A program made the position numbers and the translations under genes. The notes under the pieces were generated by a model that ran no database searches, had not been told where the DNA came from, and saw only the letters and a program-made list of their open reading frames with translations. DNA of 64,000 nucleotides from Amycolatopsis dendrobii. GTDB lineage: Bacteria > Actinomycetota > Actinomycetes > Mycobacteriales > Pseudonocardiaceae. Where the stretch lies: assembly GCF_014145675.1 (NCBI RefSeq), contig NZ_JACGZW010000004.1:434001-498000 (forward strand). The letters run 5' to 3'. The first letter of the stretch is position 1; each line of letters starts with the position of its first letter. This document shows positions 1-8,724 of the stretch, one piece after another.

Positions 1-1
1 A

Positions 2-889
2 GATCGCGCCCTCCTGGAACTCGCGCCACACCTCGTGCTGGACGGTATCCAGGTTGCCGCTCGTGCCGTCGGCGCTACCGAGGCTTACCTCTGCCTGCAC
101 GAGGGAAACCGAAGCGTAATGGCCGCTCTAGCCGAGCGGCGCGACGCCGTGCCGGTGAAGGTCGTTGCAGTCCCGCCGCGATACGTCGCCAGCGAAGAAA
201 CCGCGCTAGTGCATTTCCTGGCCACCGGCGATGCTCGTCCGACCGGCAAATTCCCCCGCCCGACCGAACGCGGCCTGCGCGGACGCCCGACGCTGGTCCA
301 CAATGTCGAAACCTTGGCCCGCTTCGCGATCGTCGCCCGAACCGGCGCGGACCGCTCTGTCCACACTGACCTGGTCACCGTCACCGGAGCCGTCGCCCGC
401 CCCGGGGTGCTGGAAGTGCCAGCCGACACTCCGATCTCCGCGATCCTCGCCCGCGCCGGCGGATCCGTTACCGCGCGAGCAGTCCTGATCGGCGGCTATG
501 GCGGTACCTGGATGCCTCGCGCCTTGGCCGACCCGTTGCCCCTCGGTCGCGAGCCGGGCTTGTCTTCGCTCCACCTGCTCCCGGAACCGAACTGCGGCCT
601 CGAGCTGACTCGGAATATTCTCTTTGCCCTGGCGGGAGAATCGGCCCGCCAATGTGGACCGTGCATGTTCGGACTCCCGGCCATCGCCGCGGATTTCGCC
701 GACCTGCTGTCCGGACGGGACGCGACCGGCCGCCTTGCGCACCGCCTCCCGCTCCTCAGTGGACGCGGCGCGTGCGCACACCCGGACGGAGCCGTCCGCC
801 TGGCCGCGAGCGCACTACGAGTCTTCGCCGCCGATGTCCGCGCGCACCTGACGGTTGGCTCGTGCCGGATCACGGCAGGTGCGGCATGA
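2..889 (+). CDS. NuoF-like NADH:acceptor oxidoreductase flavoprotein, 5'-truncated
   Basis: The reading frame is open from base 2 with no start codon that fits, so the gene begins before the window. The protein matches the C-terminal part of the NADH dehydrogenase 51 kDa (NuoF) family: an FMN-domain tail, an SLBB-like stretch (around VTVTGAVARPGVLEVP) and a C-terminal iron-sulfur region with CGPC and a later Cys in GRGACAHPDG. The first Cys of the usual CxxCxxC cluster ligand set appears replaced by Ala/Arg, so the cluster may be altered. Its stop overlaps the ferredoxin start (ATGA), so the two are translationally coupled. It probably passes NADH electrons to that ferredoxin rather than working in complex I, because no nuo genes flank it here. 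Confidence 0.8.
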   Translation, partial: DRALLELAPHLVLDGIQVAARAVGATEAYLCLHEGNRSVMAALAERRDAVPVKVVAVPPRYVASEETALVHFLATGDARPTGKFPRPTERGLRGRPTLVHNVETLARFAIVARTGADRSVHTDLVTVTGAVARPGVLEVPADTPISAILARAGGSVTARAVLIGGYGGTWMPRALADPLPLGREPGLSSLHLLPEPNCGLELTRNILFALAGESARQCGPCMFGLPAIAADFADLLSGRDATGRLAHRLPLLSGRGACAHPDGAVRLAASALRVFAADVRAHLTVGSCRITAGAA

Positions 890-1083
890 GCCGCCTGACG
901 GTGGACCCGATCGCCTGCCGTGCGCACGGTTTGTGCGCGGACGTGCTGCCGGAGCTGATCACTGTGGACGAATGGGGTTACCCGGTAGTACACGGGGGCC
1001 CGGTGACCGAATCGCTGCTGGCCGAGGCGCGGCGAGCTGCTGCGGCTTGCCCGGCGCTGGCGTTGCGGTTACGGAAATCGTAA
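886..1083 (+). CDS. small 3Fe-4S type ferredoxin
   Basis: This 65-residue acidic protein has the actinobacterial single-cluster ferredoxin pattern: CRAHGLC near residue 10 and a third ligand in ACPALAL near the C terminus. His replaces the second Cys of a CxxCxxC motif, which in this family gives a 3Fe-4S cluster. Such ferredoxins carry single electrons, often to cytochromes P450 or other oxygenases. The ATG overlaps the stop of the NuoF-like gene by four bases, so the flavoprotein is the obvious reductase partner. No P450 is visible in the window; the terminal acceptor may lie to the left. Confidence 0.8.
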   Translation: MSRLTVDPIACRAHGLCADVLPELITVDEWGYPVVHGGPVTESLLAEARRAAAACPALALRLRKS

Positions 1084-1392
1084 TAAGCGCAACGCCAACG
1101 CCGGATTCAGCTGTGAATCAGCAACGCCACCACGCCGAAATCGCTGCCGCGGAGGCTGCGATCCACGGGGCATATTCGGCGTAGGACGAGGCGAAGTGCA
1201 TCAACAATGACTCCTAAAAGCGAGACTGGACGGGCTCCCGGCCAGCAACATGGATCTTGCAGCGCCAAGCTATCGTGCCGCACGAAACCCGGAGTCAGCG
1301 ACTCTACTGAGGGTGGTGTCTGCACTTGATGACAACCCAGCGGAGCGAATCCTCTCGCAGGATCGGGGCTTCATCTAGTAGCTGGAAGTGAT
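1084..1392. other. intergenic region between convergent units
   Basis: No convincing gene is seen between the ferredoxin stop and the end of the SARP-type gene on the other strand. A short perfect inverted repeat, GATTCA-GCTG-TGAATC at 1104-1119, lies 20 bases after the ferredoxin stop and may help termination, but it has no T run. Short frames here lack recognisable domains or ribosome sites. Confidence 0.5.
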
Positions 1393-4371
1393 TCACCCAT
1401 TCGTGATGGTGGACCGCCGCGGCGCAGGCATGGCGACAGTGCGTTCTCCGTCCCTGGCCTGCGGAATCGCATGGGGATTCCGGGCCGCGGCAAGCCGTTC
1501 TTCGACGCGGTCCGCTTTGGCGTCCTTGCCGCGACCTCGGTAGAAGGCCGCGGCGCGCCGCCACGCGTCGACAGCGTCTTCATGATTCCCGCGTGAGTAA
1601 AGGATTTCGGCGAATGCTTCCAGGGCCCGGGCCTGACCGGTCGCGTTGTGGGCGCGTTCGGCCAGTTCGACCGCTTCCTGTGACAACCGCAGCGCGGCAC
1701 GGTCGTCTCGTTCGGCCGCGGCGAGCCGGGCCTCCACGGTGCGCAGTCGCATCGTGGCGGTGAGATCACCGGCGATCTGGGCTTGTGCCAGCAGGCAATG
1801 CCGGTGCACCACCGCGAATTCTTCCTCTCGGAGATGGAGTTCCGCGAGCGTTGTGTAGGTCGTGGCCTGTCCGGCGGTGTCGCCGGCGAGCGCTCGCAGG
1901 TGGAGTGCGCGGTGGTAGTGCGGCAGCGCCTTTTCGTACTGGTCGAGGTCGGCGAGGGTCTCGCCGAGATACTGCTCTGCCTTCGCCTCGCGGACCAGGT
2001 CGCGGTTGCGTTGCGCGTGCGTGATGCAGCGGCGGAAGAGGGCGATCGCTTCGGCCGGACGCCCGGTGTGCCGGTACAACTGCGCGAAGTTGATGTTGAT
2101 TGTCAACACTCCGATGGGCGACCCCTCGGCCGTGGCGAGTTCCAGTGCTCGGGTCAGTGCTTGCTCGGCCGTTTTGTGGTTGCTGAGCGTGAGGTTGAGT
2201 TCGCCGAGATCGTTCAGGGTCGACGCTTCCGCGTGCGGATCCTGGTTTGCCCGCGCGGCCCGTGCCGCGATAGCGAACCCGGTGCTCATTTCGTCGTAAA
2301 AACCATACTTGTCAAGGGTATCGGCAATGAGATGGGGAAGCATGCACGCTATTTCGAAATGATGGCGCTCCAGAGCCAGTGCGGTGAGTGCGACGATATT
2401 GGTGCGCTCGCGCAAAAACCACTGCGTTGCGGCGTCCGGCGTCGTGAACCCCGTGGGGCGGATGCCAGGTTCCGGGTCGGGCTGCGGCGGGCGGTCGCGG
2501 TGTGGGTGCGCCTTCCGGTGCGCGCGGTACGCGGTGCTGTAGTAATGCGACAGCAAGCGCCGCAACGGCCGCGAGTCGTGGTCTTGATCGCTCAGCGTCT
2601 GGGCGTACCGATGGAAAATGGAGACAATTCGGTAGCGGTCCGTATCACCGGGCTGGTCGATCAAGTGCAGTGCGACCAAGGTTTCGAGCGCCCGCCGGGT
2701 TTCCGAGGCGGGGCGTCCGGCCGCGGACAGCAGGGTGTCCACGTGGATTTCCGCGCCGGGATGGTGCCCGAAGAGCCGGAAAACGGCCTGGCTCGGAGGC
2801 TCGAGCATCCGGTACGACGAGGAGAACACGGCGCGCAGGCTTTGGTCGTCGCCATCGTCGCCGATGCTCAGCAGCATCTCCGGATCGCGCAACTGGTCGA
2901 GCATCGTGCTGAGACTCAGCCCCGGACGGCGCGCGGCGCTCTCGGCGATCAAGGTGAGTGCCAGCGGCAAGCCGTCGCAGAGGTGGGCGATTCGGCGGGC
3001 CGCGTCGGGTTCCCGGTCTCCTCGGCCGCGCAGGCGTCGGACGAACAGTTCCAGCGAGTCGCGGTCGTTGAGGCGGTCGAGGCTGAGTTCGGCGAGTTCG
3101 TGCCTTCGGACCAGTGCGCTGAGGCGGCGGCGCGAGGTGACGATCACCGCGCATTCGGACAGCACGTTCAGCAACTGGTCGACGTGGTCGGAGTTCTCCG
3201 CGTCGTCGAGGATGACCAGCACGGAGCGGTCGGTCAGCTGCTGGCGCAGGACCGCGGCGCGCGCTGTCGCGTCCACCACGTGGTCGACTGGGTAGCTGAG
3301 TTCCTGCAGCAGCCGGTCGACGATGTCGGACGGTTCGAGCCGCGGTGCCGGGCCGAAGCCGTGCAGGTCGAGGTAGATCGATCCGCCTGGGAACCAGTCC
3401 GCGCAGCGGTGCGCCCAGTGCACCGCGAGGCTCGTCTTGCCGATTCCGGGCGGGCCGCTGAGCACGACGGCGGGTGAGCGGGTCGGCGAGCCTGGCCGGA
3501 GCCACTGGTCGAGGGTGTCCAGTGCGCGGGTGCGGCTGATGAATCCGCGGAGGTCGCGGGGGAGCGGATGCGACGGCGGCGCGGCCCGGCGCACCGGGGC
3601 GGCAGCCGGAGCGGGCGGGTTTTCGTGGCGGTCCCGGAGTTCGTCGTGGAAGGCGCGCAACAAGACCTTGGCGGTGTCGTCTGCGGCTTCGTGGAATCGG
3701 CGGTGCGCGTCGAGGTAGTGGGCCTGGGCCTGCTCGGACTGCCCGAGCGCGTAGTAGATCCGGATCTGGAGCTTGACGAACGCCAGCCGGCCGGCGTGTT
3801 CGGGGGACAGTTCCTGCATCCATCCCGCGGCCTCGTCGGGACGGCCGAGTACCAGCAATTGGCTCGTCAGGAATTCTCGCGCGGGAAGCAACATGGACTT
3901 TATTTTGTCCTCGCGCCAATTGTTCGCGCGTTCGGTGCGGAGCTCCGGCAGCGGTTCATCGCGCCATAAGGAAAGCGCGGAGGAGGCTGATTCATACGCT
4001 GCTTCATGATCATCGTCGCGCGCCGCCTCGTGTGCTTTGCGCATTGTTTTCCGAAAGGCGGCGACGTCCACGAGACCCTCGTCGAGGTCGACCGAGTAGC
4101 CGTCGCCGGACCGTGCGACGGTGGCGGGAACGTCCGCGTCGGCGAGGGCGGGACGCAGCCGGTGCACCGCCTTGTACAGGGCTTCTTGCGGGTTTCCCGG
4201 CAGGTCGTCGTCCCAGAGCCAGGAGATGAGGGCGTCCTGGGAAAAGCGCCGGCCCGGCCGTGTGAGCAGGATTCCGAGAATATTCCGGGTTTGCCGCTGA
4301 CCCCACTGCTCATTCATCTTCCCGTGCATCCGCACCGCAGGCTGCCCGAGAATTCCGTAGGCGAAGTCCAT
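1393..4371 (-). CDS. SARP/AfsR-type regulator (wHTH-BTAD-NB-ARC-TPR)
   Basis: This 992-residue protein has the AfsR/DnrI-type layout: an OmpR-like winged helix (residues about 1-95), a bacterial transcriptional activation domain (about 100-245), an NB-ARC ATPase with Walker A GPPGIGKTS near residue 300, and C-terminal tetratricopeptide repeats (about 690-960). Proteins of this family activate secondary metabolism or stress genes. The ATG at 4371 is chosen because GAGGGAGG lies just upstream; an upstream ATG at 4449 has no such site. It is divergent from the gene at 4563 with about 190 bases between, so it may control that gene and itself. Its target is unknown. Confidence 0.9.
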   Translation of the reverse strand: MDFAYGILGQPAVRMHGKMNEQWGQRQTRNILGILLTRPGRRFSQDALISWLWDDDLPGNPQEALYKAVHRLRPALADADVPATVARSGDGYSVDLDEGLVDVAAFRKTMRKAHEAARDDDHEAAYESASSALSLWRDEPLPELRTERANNWREDKIKSMLLPAREFLTSQLLVLGRPDEAAGWMQELSPEHAGRLAFVKLQIRIYYALGQSEQAQAHYLDAHRRFHEAADDTAKVLLRAFHDELRDRHENPPAPAAAPVRRAAPPSHPLPRDLRGFISRTRALDTLDQWLRPGSPTRSPAVVLSGPPGIGKTSLAVHWAHRCADWFPGGSIYLDLHGFGPAPRLEPSDIVDRLLQELSYPVDHVVDATARAAVLRQQLTDRSVLVILDDAENSDHVDQLLNVLSECAVIVTSRRRLSALVRRHELAELSLDRLNDRDSLELFVRRLRGRGDREPDAARRIAHLCDGLPLALTLIAESAARRPGLSLSTMLDQLRDPEMLLSIGDDGDDQSLRAVFSSSYRMLEPPSQAVFRLFGHHPGAEIHVDTLLSAAGRPASETRRALETLVALHLIDQPGDTDRYRIVSIFHRYAQTLSDQDHDSRPLRRLLSHYYSTAYRAHRKAHPHRDRPPQPDPEPGIRPTGFTTPDAATQWFLRERTNIVALTALALERHHFEIACMLPHLIADTLDKYGFYDEMSTGFAIAARAARANQDPHAEASTLNDLGELNLTLSNHKTAEQALTRALELATAEGSPIGVLTININFAQLYRHTGRPAEAIALFRRCITHAQRNRDLVREAKAEQYLGETLADLDQYEKALPHYHRALHLRALAGDTAGQATTYTTLAELHLREEEFAVVHRHCLLAQAQIAGDLTATMRLRTVEARLAAAERDDRAALRLSQEAVELAERAHNATGQARALEAFAEILYSRGNHEDAVDAWRRAAAFYRGRGKDAKADRVEERLAAARNPHAIPQARDGERTVAMPAPRRSTITNG

Positions 4372-4562
4372 TCGACGCCCCTCCCTCGTCGATTGCCCAG
4401 TTTCGCATTGATCCGGGGGATCGGCGACCGCTTTCGGGATAACGATCATCGGGGGAATTGTCTTGTCCGGTTTCGGTCCGCTTTGTGTCCAGCGACGGGA
4501 AGTCCCCGGTCAGGACCGCGCCGCAGCCTCGGTTCGTCGGTTTCCGGACGGAGGGGATGAAG

Positions 4563-5777
4563 ATGGCGCAGGACGTGTGGGTACGCGGTCCGATCGGTCT
4601 CGACGCCGCGTCGCGGGTGACGCGGCCGGGCTGCCGGACCGTGCTGGCGGTCGTTCCGACCGTGACCGCGGGGACGCGGCTGGTCGAGCTGCTCTCGCTG
4701 CTCGAACGGGACTTGCGGGTGCAGGTGATGTTCACCGTCCCGCACAGCACCGACCGATGGGCCGGGGTCGAGGAGTACGTGCGGGCGCAGCACGGCCTCC
4801 TGCTGCCGTGGGAACAGGCGGCGGCGCATCGGTTCGATCTGGTCTTGGCGGCCAGTCACCGGAATCTCGACCAGGTGCGCGGGCCGCTGATGCTGGTCGG
4901 ACACGGGGTCGGGCAGGTCCCCGGACGCCGGTTCAGCCGGAAAGCGGGCGGTGCGACGATCGAAACGACCGAGCTGGACCGGGAGTTGCTCACGTTTCGC
5001 GGGCGGGTGCTTCCGGCGGTGCTGGGCCTCGGTACCGAAGCGGAGGTGGAAGTACTGCGCGAGCGTTGTCCGGAGGCGGTGCCCGCGGCCGTGGTGGCCG
5101 GGGACCTCTGCCTTGACGGGATGCGGGCGGCGGGCGGGCAGCGGGAGCGGTACCGGCGGGCGCTGGGCGTCGGCTCTCGGCGGCTGGTGGTGCTGAGTTC
5201 GACCTGGTTCACTGACTCGGCGTTCGGCCGCGTCCCGAGGATGTACGAAGCGATCGCGAACGCGCTGCCGGACGACCGGTACGCGGTGGCGGCGGTGTTG
5301 CATCCGAACGTCTGGGCGGTGCACGGGCGGCGTCAGGTCGCGGCCTGGCTCGCCGGGTGCCGGGGGCTGCGGGTGATCCCGCCCGAGCAGGGATGGCAGG
5401 CGACGATGATTGCGGCTGACTGGGTGATCGGCGACCACGGCTCCACCACGGGCTACGCGGCGGCCATCGGGAAACCGGTGACGCTCGCGTCGTTGCCGGA
5501 CGGGCGGCCGCAGGCCGGGAGCGTCGCGGACGTCGTGCGGGCGCACGCCAAACCGCTGGATCTGGACGCGCCGCTCGAAGCCCAGGAAGAAGCCGCGATC
5601 GCCGTGGCTCCGAGGCTTGCCGCGGAGGTGCTGCCGGTCGCGAGCACGAGGCTCGACTGTTCGGCGGGAATCCTGCGGTCGGCGATGTACCGGCTGCTGG
5701 AGCTGTCCGAACCGAGCACGCTGGCGTATCCGCCGTTGCCGGCGATGCCCAGGCCGCTGCCCGGGTGGGACGCGTGA
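4563..5777 (+). CDS. GT-B fold / CDP-glycerol glycerophosphotransferase-like protein
   Basis: The 404-residue soluble protein looks like a two-domain GT-B fold enzyme. The N-terminal part has VLAVVPTVTAGTRL; the C-terminal part has ADWVIGDHGSTTGYAAAIGKP, which resembles the nucleotide-sugar/CDP-glycerol binding loop of the TagF-like family. Donor and acceptor cannot be read from sequence. The ATG at 4563 has GAGGGG six bases upstream; the in-frame ATG at 4557 sits directly on that site and is less likely. The stop overlaps the GTG of the next small gene. The position next to the SARP-type gene suggests they share a regulatory region. Function is an inference from fold-level resemblance. Confidence 0.65.
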   Translation: MAQDVWVRGPIGLDAASRVTRPGCRTVLAVVPTVTAGTRLVELLSLLERDLRVQVMFTVPHSTDRWAGVEEYVRAQHGLLLPWEQAAAHRFDLVLAASHRNLDQVRGPLMLVGHGVGQVPGRRFSRKAGGATIETTELDRELLTFRGRVLPAVLGLGTEAEVEVLRERCPEAVPAAVVAGDLCLDGMRAAGGQRERYRRALGVGSRRLVVLSSTWFTDSAFGRVPRMYEAIANALPDDRYAVAAVLHPNVWAVHGRRQVAAWLAGCRGLRVIPPEQGWQATMIAADWVIGDHGSTTGYAAAIGKPVTLASLPDGRPQAGSVADVVRAHAKPLDLDAPLEAQEEAAIAVAPRLAAEVLPVASTRLDCSAGILRSAMYRLLELSEPSTLAYPPLPAMPRPLPGWDA

Positions 5778-6133
5778 GCACCGGGGTCGCGCGCGTGCGG
5801 CTCGCGCTGCCGGGGCGGCGGACACTGCCGGTGCTGGTCGCCGACGTCGATCGCGCCGGGCCGCGGTGCTCGGCCGAGGCGGACGTGGTGGTCCGGCGCA
5901 GTACGCGGGCCGCGCCCAGAGGGGAGGCCGACGAACTGCGGGCGGAGTGGCCGGGAGCGATCGCCGCGGCGGTGTGCTGGCCGGGCGGTGCGGTGTGGTC
6001 AGTGCGGCGGCTCGACGGAATCCCCGCGGAGGCGGCGGGCCTCGTCGAGATGGCGCTGGGCGCTTGTCTCGTCGCCGTGGCCGCGTTCGAGATCGGCGAG
6101 CGCGGTGAGGATCTCGGCCTGGAAATGCGGTGA
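5774..6133 (+). CDS. small hypothetical protein coupled to the GT-B-like gene
   Basis: This 119-residue protein starts at a GTG overlapping the previous stop (GTGA), the usual sign of translational coupling. It contains no domain I recognise; the middle has a Trp-rich stretch (EWPGAIAAAVCWPGGAVWSVRR) and a weakly hydrophobic C-terminal helix. Its last 135 bases overlap the end of the convergent NB-ARC/TPR gene, which is unusual and leaves the true 3' end in some doubt. It could be an accessory subunit of the upstream enzyme. Confidence 0.5.
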   Translation: MSTGVARVRLALPGRRTLPVLVADVDRAGPRCSAEADVVVRRSTRAAPRGEADELRAEWPGAIAAAVCWPGGAVWSVRRLDGIPAEAAGLVEMALGACLVAVAAFEIGERGEDLGLEMR

Positions 6134-7966
6134 CTGGAGGCGTTTGACGTCTTCGAGCGCTTCCAGCAGTTCGGTGCGCGCCCGGCGGTAGCCGCCCCGC
6201 CGGGCGTGGATCGCGGCGAGCGAAATGACCGCGCGCGCGTGCTGGACGACGTCGCCTTCTTCGTCCAGTATCACGGTGGCTTCGGCCAGTTCGCGCAATG
6301 CTTCGTCGTCGCGGCCCAGCTTGATCAGGACTTCGCCGCGCCGATAGCGGGCCTGGCCGACGCCGCGGGGAAGCCCGGCCTCGGCGTGTTTCCGGGCGCT
6401 GCGCTCGTACAGCTCAAGCGCGGCTTCCCAGTCTTGCTGCCTTCGCGCGTTCCTGGCGAGCCGGGACAGCGCGGAGGCCTGGGTCGGGCCGTGCTGCTCT
6501 CGTTCGCCGATTTCGAGAGTCACGGCGTTGTGCGCGGCGGCTTCGTCGTAACGGCCGAGCTGGTCGCAGACAAACCCGGCCTGGCTGTGCATCCGGGCTT
6601 CCACCAGCGGCTGTTCGCACCGCCGGGCCGCCTCGATCCCCGCCGTGCACAGTTCGAGGAACGGTTCGTAATCCCGGTGGTGCAGAAAGAATCCCCACGA
6701 CGCTTCGGCGAGCTGCCACAGTTCCTCGTCCCAGCCGTGTGCCGAGGCGGCTTTCGCGACGGCGTTGATGACCGGCCGGTCCCGGCGCGACCAGTTCACC
6801 GCGTGGTCCCGGTCGGCGAAAGAGCCCGTCGCCGCAACGGTTTCGGCGGCGAAATTCGGGCGGAACGGGTGGATGAGCGCGCTGGCGGTGACGGTTTGGT
6901 CGCGGTACCAGCGGATGTACCGGTGGACGAGATAGCGCCGGTCGGTCTCGGCGTCCTGGCGTTCCGCGCGCACGCGGGCGTCGTGGCGGACGACGTCGTG
7001 CTGTGCCACGGTTTCGTCCTCCAGTTCGTGGAGGAGGTTGGCTTCGATTAGTTCGTCGACGGCGTCGTCGAGGCGGGCGGGCGAGCTTTGCGGGGTGTCG
7101 GCGAGCGCGTCGACGGCGTGGTGCGGGCCGGGCAGGATGCCGCAGGTTCGGTAGAGGCGGGCCGCCGAATCGTCGAGCGCGGCGTACGAGGCGTCGAAAA
7201 CTGTTGCGAGAGCAGGGAAATCTCCGACCGGGCGGACGCGTCCCCGGCGGGCTTCCTGATGGGGCTTGCGTCTTGGCCGGGTGCGCAGTCTGGCTCCGGT
7301 GATGGCCAGCGCCAGCGGGAGGCCGGCACAGGCGGTCAGCAGGTCTTTCGCGTCGGCCTGGCTGATCTGCCGTTGCCCGGCACGGACGAGCACTTCTCGG
7401 GCAGGCTGGTCCGGAAGCGGGCTCAGCGGAAGGATTTCCGCGCCGTCCAGTGCGAGACTGGTCAGCTGCGACCGGCTGGTGACGAGCACGAACGCGTGCG
7501 CGCTGGACGGCAGCACGGCGCGGGCGTCGGCGCTGTGCACGACGTCGTCGAGCAGCACGGCGAACCGGCGATCCGCGGTCACCGCACGGAATTCGGCGGC
7601 CCGCTGGGCGAGCGAGGCGGGGATGTCGTCGGCGGGAATGCCCAGTGCGGCAAGGAAACCGTGCAGTACCCCGCTCGCGGATTCCGCGGTTTCGGTGCCT
7701 TCGGCGGAAAACCGCGCGCAGAGGATGCCGTCGGGGAACTGGGCGCGGTGGGTGTGCAGCCAGTGCAGGGCGAGCGCTGTTTTGCCGATCCCGCCGACTC
7801 CGGTGAGCACGACGACGGACGGGGCGGGGTCGGAGCGGAGCCGGATGTCGTCCAGCCGCCGCAGTTCCGCGGAGCGGCCGAGCAGCACGGAGGGTGCGGG
7901 CGGGAGCTGGACCGGTGCCCGCACGGGTCTGTCGGACGTCACTGCCCCTGGCCGCGCTTCAGTCAT
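5999..7966 (-). CDS. NB-ARC ATPase with TPR repeats, no DNA-binding domain
   Basis: The 655-residue protein begins with a short linker, then an NB-ARC/STAND ATPase (Walker A GVGGIGKTA near residue 55; LLDDV Walker B) and ends in a long series of tetratricopeptide-like helices (about 420-650). Unlike AfsR it lacks an N-terminal winged helix, so it is probably a signalling or scaffold protein. The small HTH gene at 8054-8425 lies 87 bases upstream in the same direction and could supply DNA binding. Together with the SARP-type gene it brackets the pair at 4563-6133. Its C-terminal coding end overlaps the convergent small gene. Confidence 0.85.
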   Translation of the reverse strand: MTEARPGAVTSDRPVRAPVQLPPAPSVLLGRSAELRRLDDIRLRSDPAPSVVVLTGVGGIGKTALALHWLHTHRAQFPDGILCARFSAEGTETAESASGVLHGFLAALGIPADDIPASLAQRAAEFRAVTADRRFAVLLDDVVHSADARAVLPSSAHAFVLVTSRSQLTSLALDGAEILPLSPLPDQPAREVLVRAGQRQISQADAKDLLTACAGLPLALAITGARLRTRPRRKPHQEARRGRVRPVGDFPALATVFDASYAALDDSAARLYRTCGILPGPHHAVDALADTPQSSPARLDDAVDELIEANLLHELEDETVAQHDVVRHDARVRAERQDAETDRRYLVHRYIRWYRDQTVTASALIHPFRPNFAAETVAATGSFADRDHAVNWSRRDRPVINAVAKAASAHGWDEELWQLAEASWGFFLHHRDYEPFLELCTAGIEAARRCEQPLVEARMHSQAGFVCDQLGRYDEAAAHNAVTLEIGEREQHGPTQASALSRLARNARRQQDWEAALELYERSARKHAEAGLPRGVGQARYRRGEVLIKLGRDDEALRELAEATVILDEEGDVVQHARAVISLAAIHARRGGYRRARTELLEALEDVKRLQSPHFQAEILTALADLERGHGDETSAQRHLDEARRLRGDSVEPPH

Positions 7967-8053
7967 TCCCCACCCCCGATTATTCCTCTCTACCTGCTCC
8001 GGAGCGCAAAGGAAACCGGAACGAGTCGGGAATCACCCGCCCCGATGTGATGA

Positions 8054-8425
8054 TCAGTGACCAGGGGTGCCGGGCTTGCGTCGATCGAGAGCGTTTTGGC
8101 CGCCATGTGGGCGGATGGCCACTTTTCCCCGCAGCAGCAAGCGGCGGATCGTGCCATAGGACGCCCGATGCGCGTCCGCGATGCTCTGGATAGTCGCGCC
8201 GGATTCGTATTCCCGGACTATCCTCGGCACATCGAGTTCGCGGCGCACGCCTTGGCGGATCTCCGGCAGCACCGCGCCTTCCTGCCGCAGCAGGCGACCG
8301 GTCCAGCTCAGGGACAGCCCGTGTTCCCTGGCGATCTCGGTGATCGACGCGCCCGCCCGCCAGGATTCGAGCATCCGGCGATTCCGCTCGATCCGATTCG
8401 TGCGTGCCTCGTCCGGCGTGTCCAT
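8054..8425 (-). CDS. small helix-turn-helix protein
   Basis: This 123-residue basic protein carries two HTH-like segments: ITEIAREHGLSLSWTGRLL (residues about 29-47) and IQSIADAHRASYGTIRRLL (about 75-95), resembling resolvase/Hin-type or Lsr2-associated HTH units used as DNA-binding modules. The C terminus is a charged tail. The ATG at 8425 has GGGAG seven bases upstream. The gene precedes the NB-ARC/TPR gene and may be co-transcribed. It has no catalytic domain, so a regulatory or nucleoid role is likely. Confidence 0.6.
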   Translation of the reverse strand: MDTPDEARTNRIERNRRMLESWRAGASITEIAREHGLSLSWTGRLLRQEGAVLPEIRQGVRRELDVPRIVREYESGATIQSIADAHRASYGTIRRLLLRGKVAIRPHGGQNALDRRKPGTPGH

Positions 8426-8654
8426 GCAAGCGCTCCCGCTGCTGGGCCTTAAGGTCCCCGACCCGCCATTATCGGCGTCGCGGAGGCGGAATGTGAACCT
8501 ACGAACGGGGTGCATGTGCGGGAGGTTCTTTGTCCGCAATTGGTGACACCAAGCGGGTGCGCGGAATTGAATATTCAGTAAATCTAGAGAGCGGCTCCGG
8601 AAAGCGCAGCGGTTTCCCTGCCGCCGGGAAGAATCCGCTGCCTGCTCGAGGAGA

Positions 8655-8713
8655 ACGTACGTGAAGGGAACCTTGAGGGAAGCTGAGTCAATGCGGGTCC
8701 CCCTCACGTACGT
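8655..8713 (-). terminator. hairpin after the histidine kinase gene
   Basis: Arms ACGTACGTGA (8655-8664) and TCACGTACGT (8704-8713) are perfect inverted repeats; the stem continues to 14 pairs with one mismatch around a 31-base loop. It lies 12 bases past the kinase stop in the direction of transcription, so it probably ends that transcript. No T run follows. The rest of 8426-8724 holds no gene; it should contain the promoter of the small HTH gene. Confidence 0.5.
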
Positions 8714-8724
8714 CTGAGAAGACC

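Noticed and set aside
1107..1325. Small minus-strand gene in the first gap
   Set aside because: No ribosome site, domain or homologous-looking composition.
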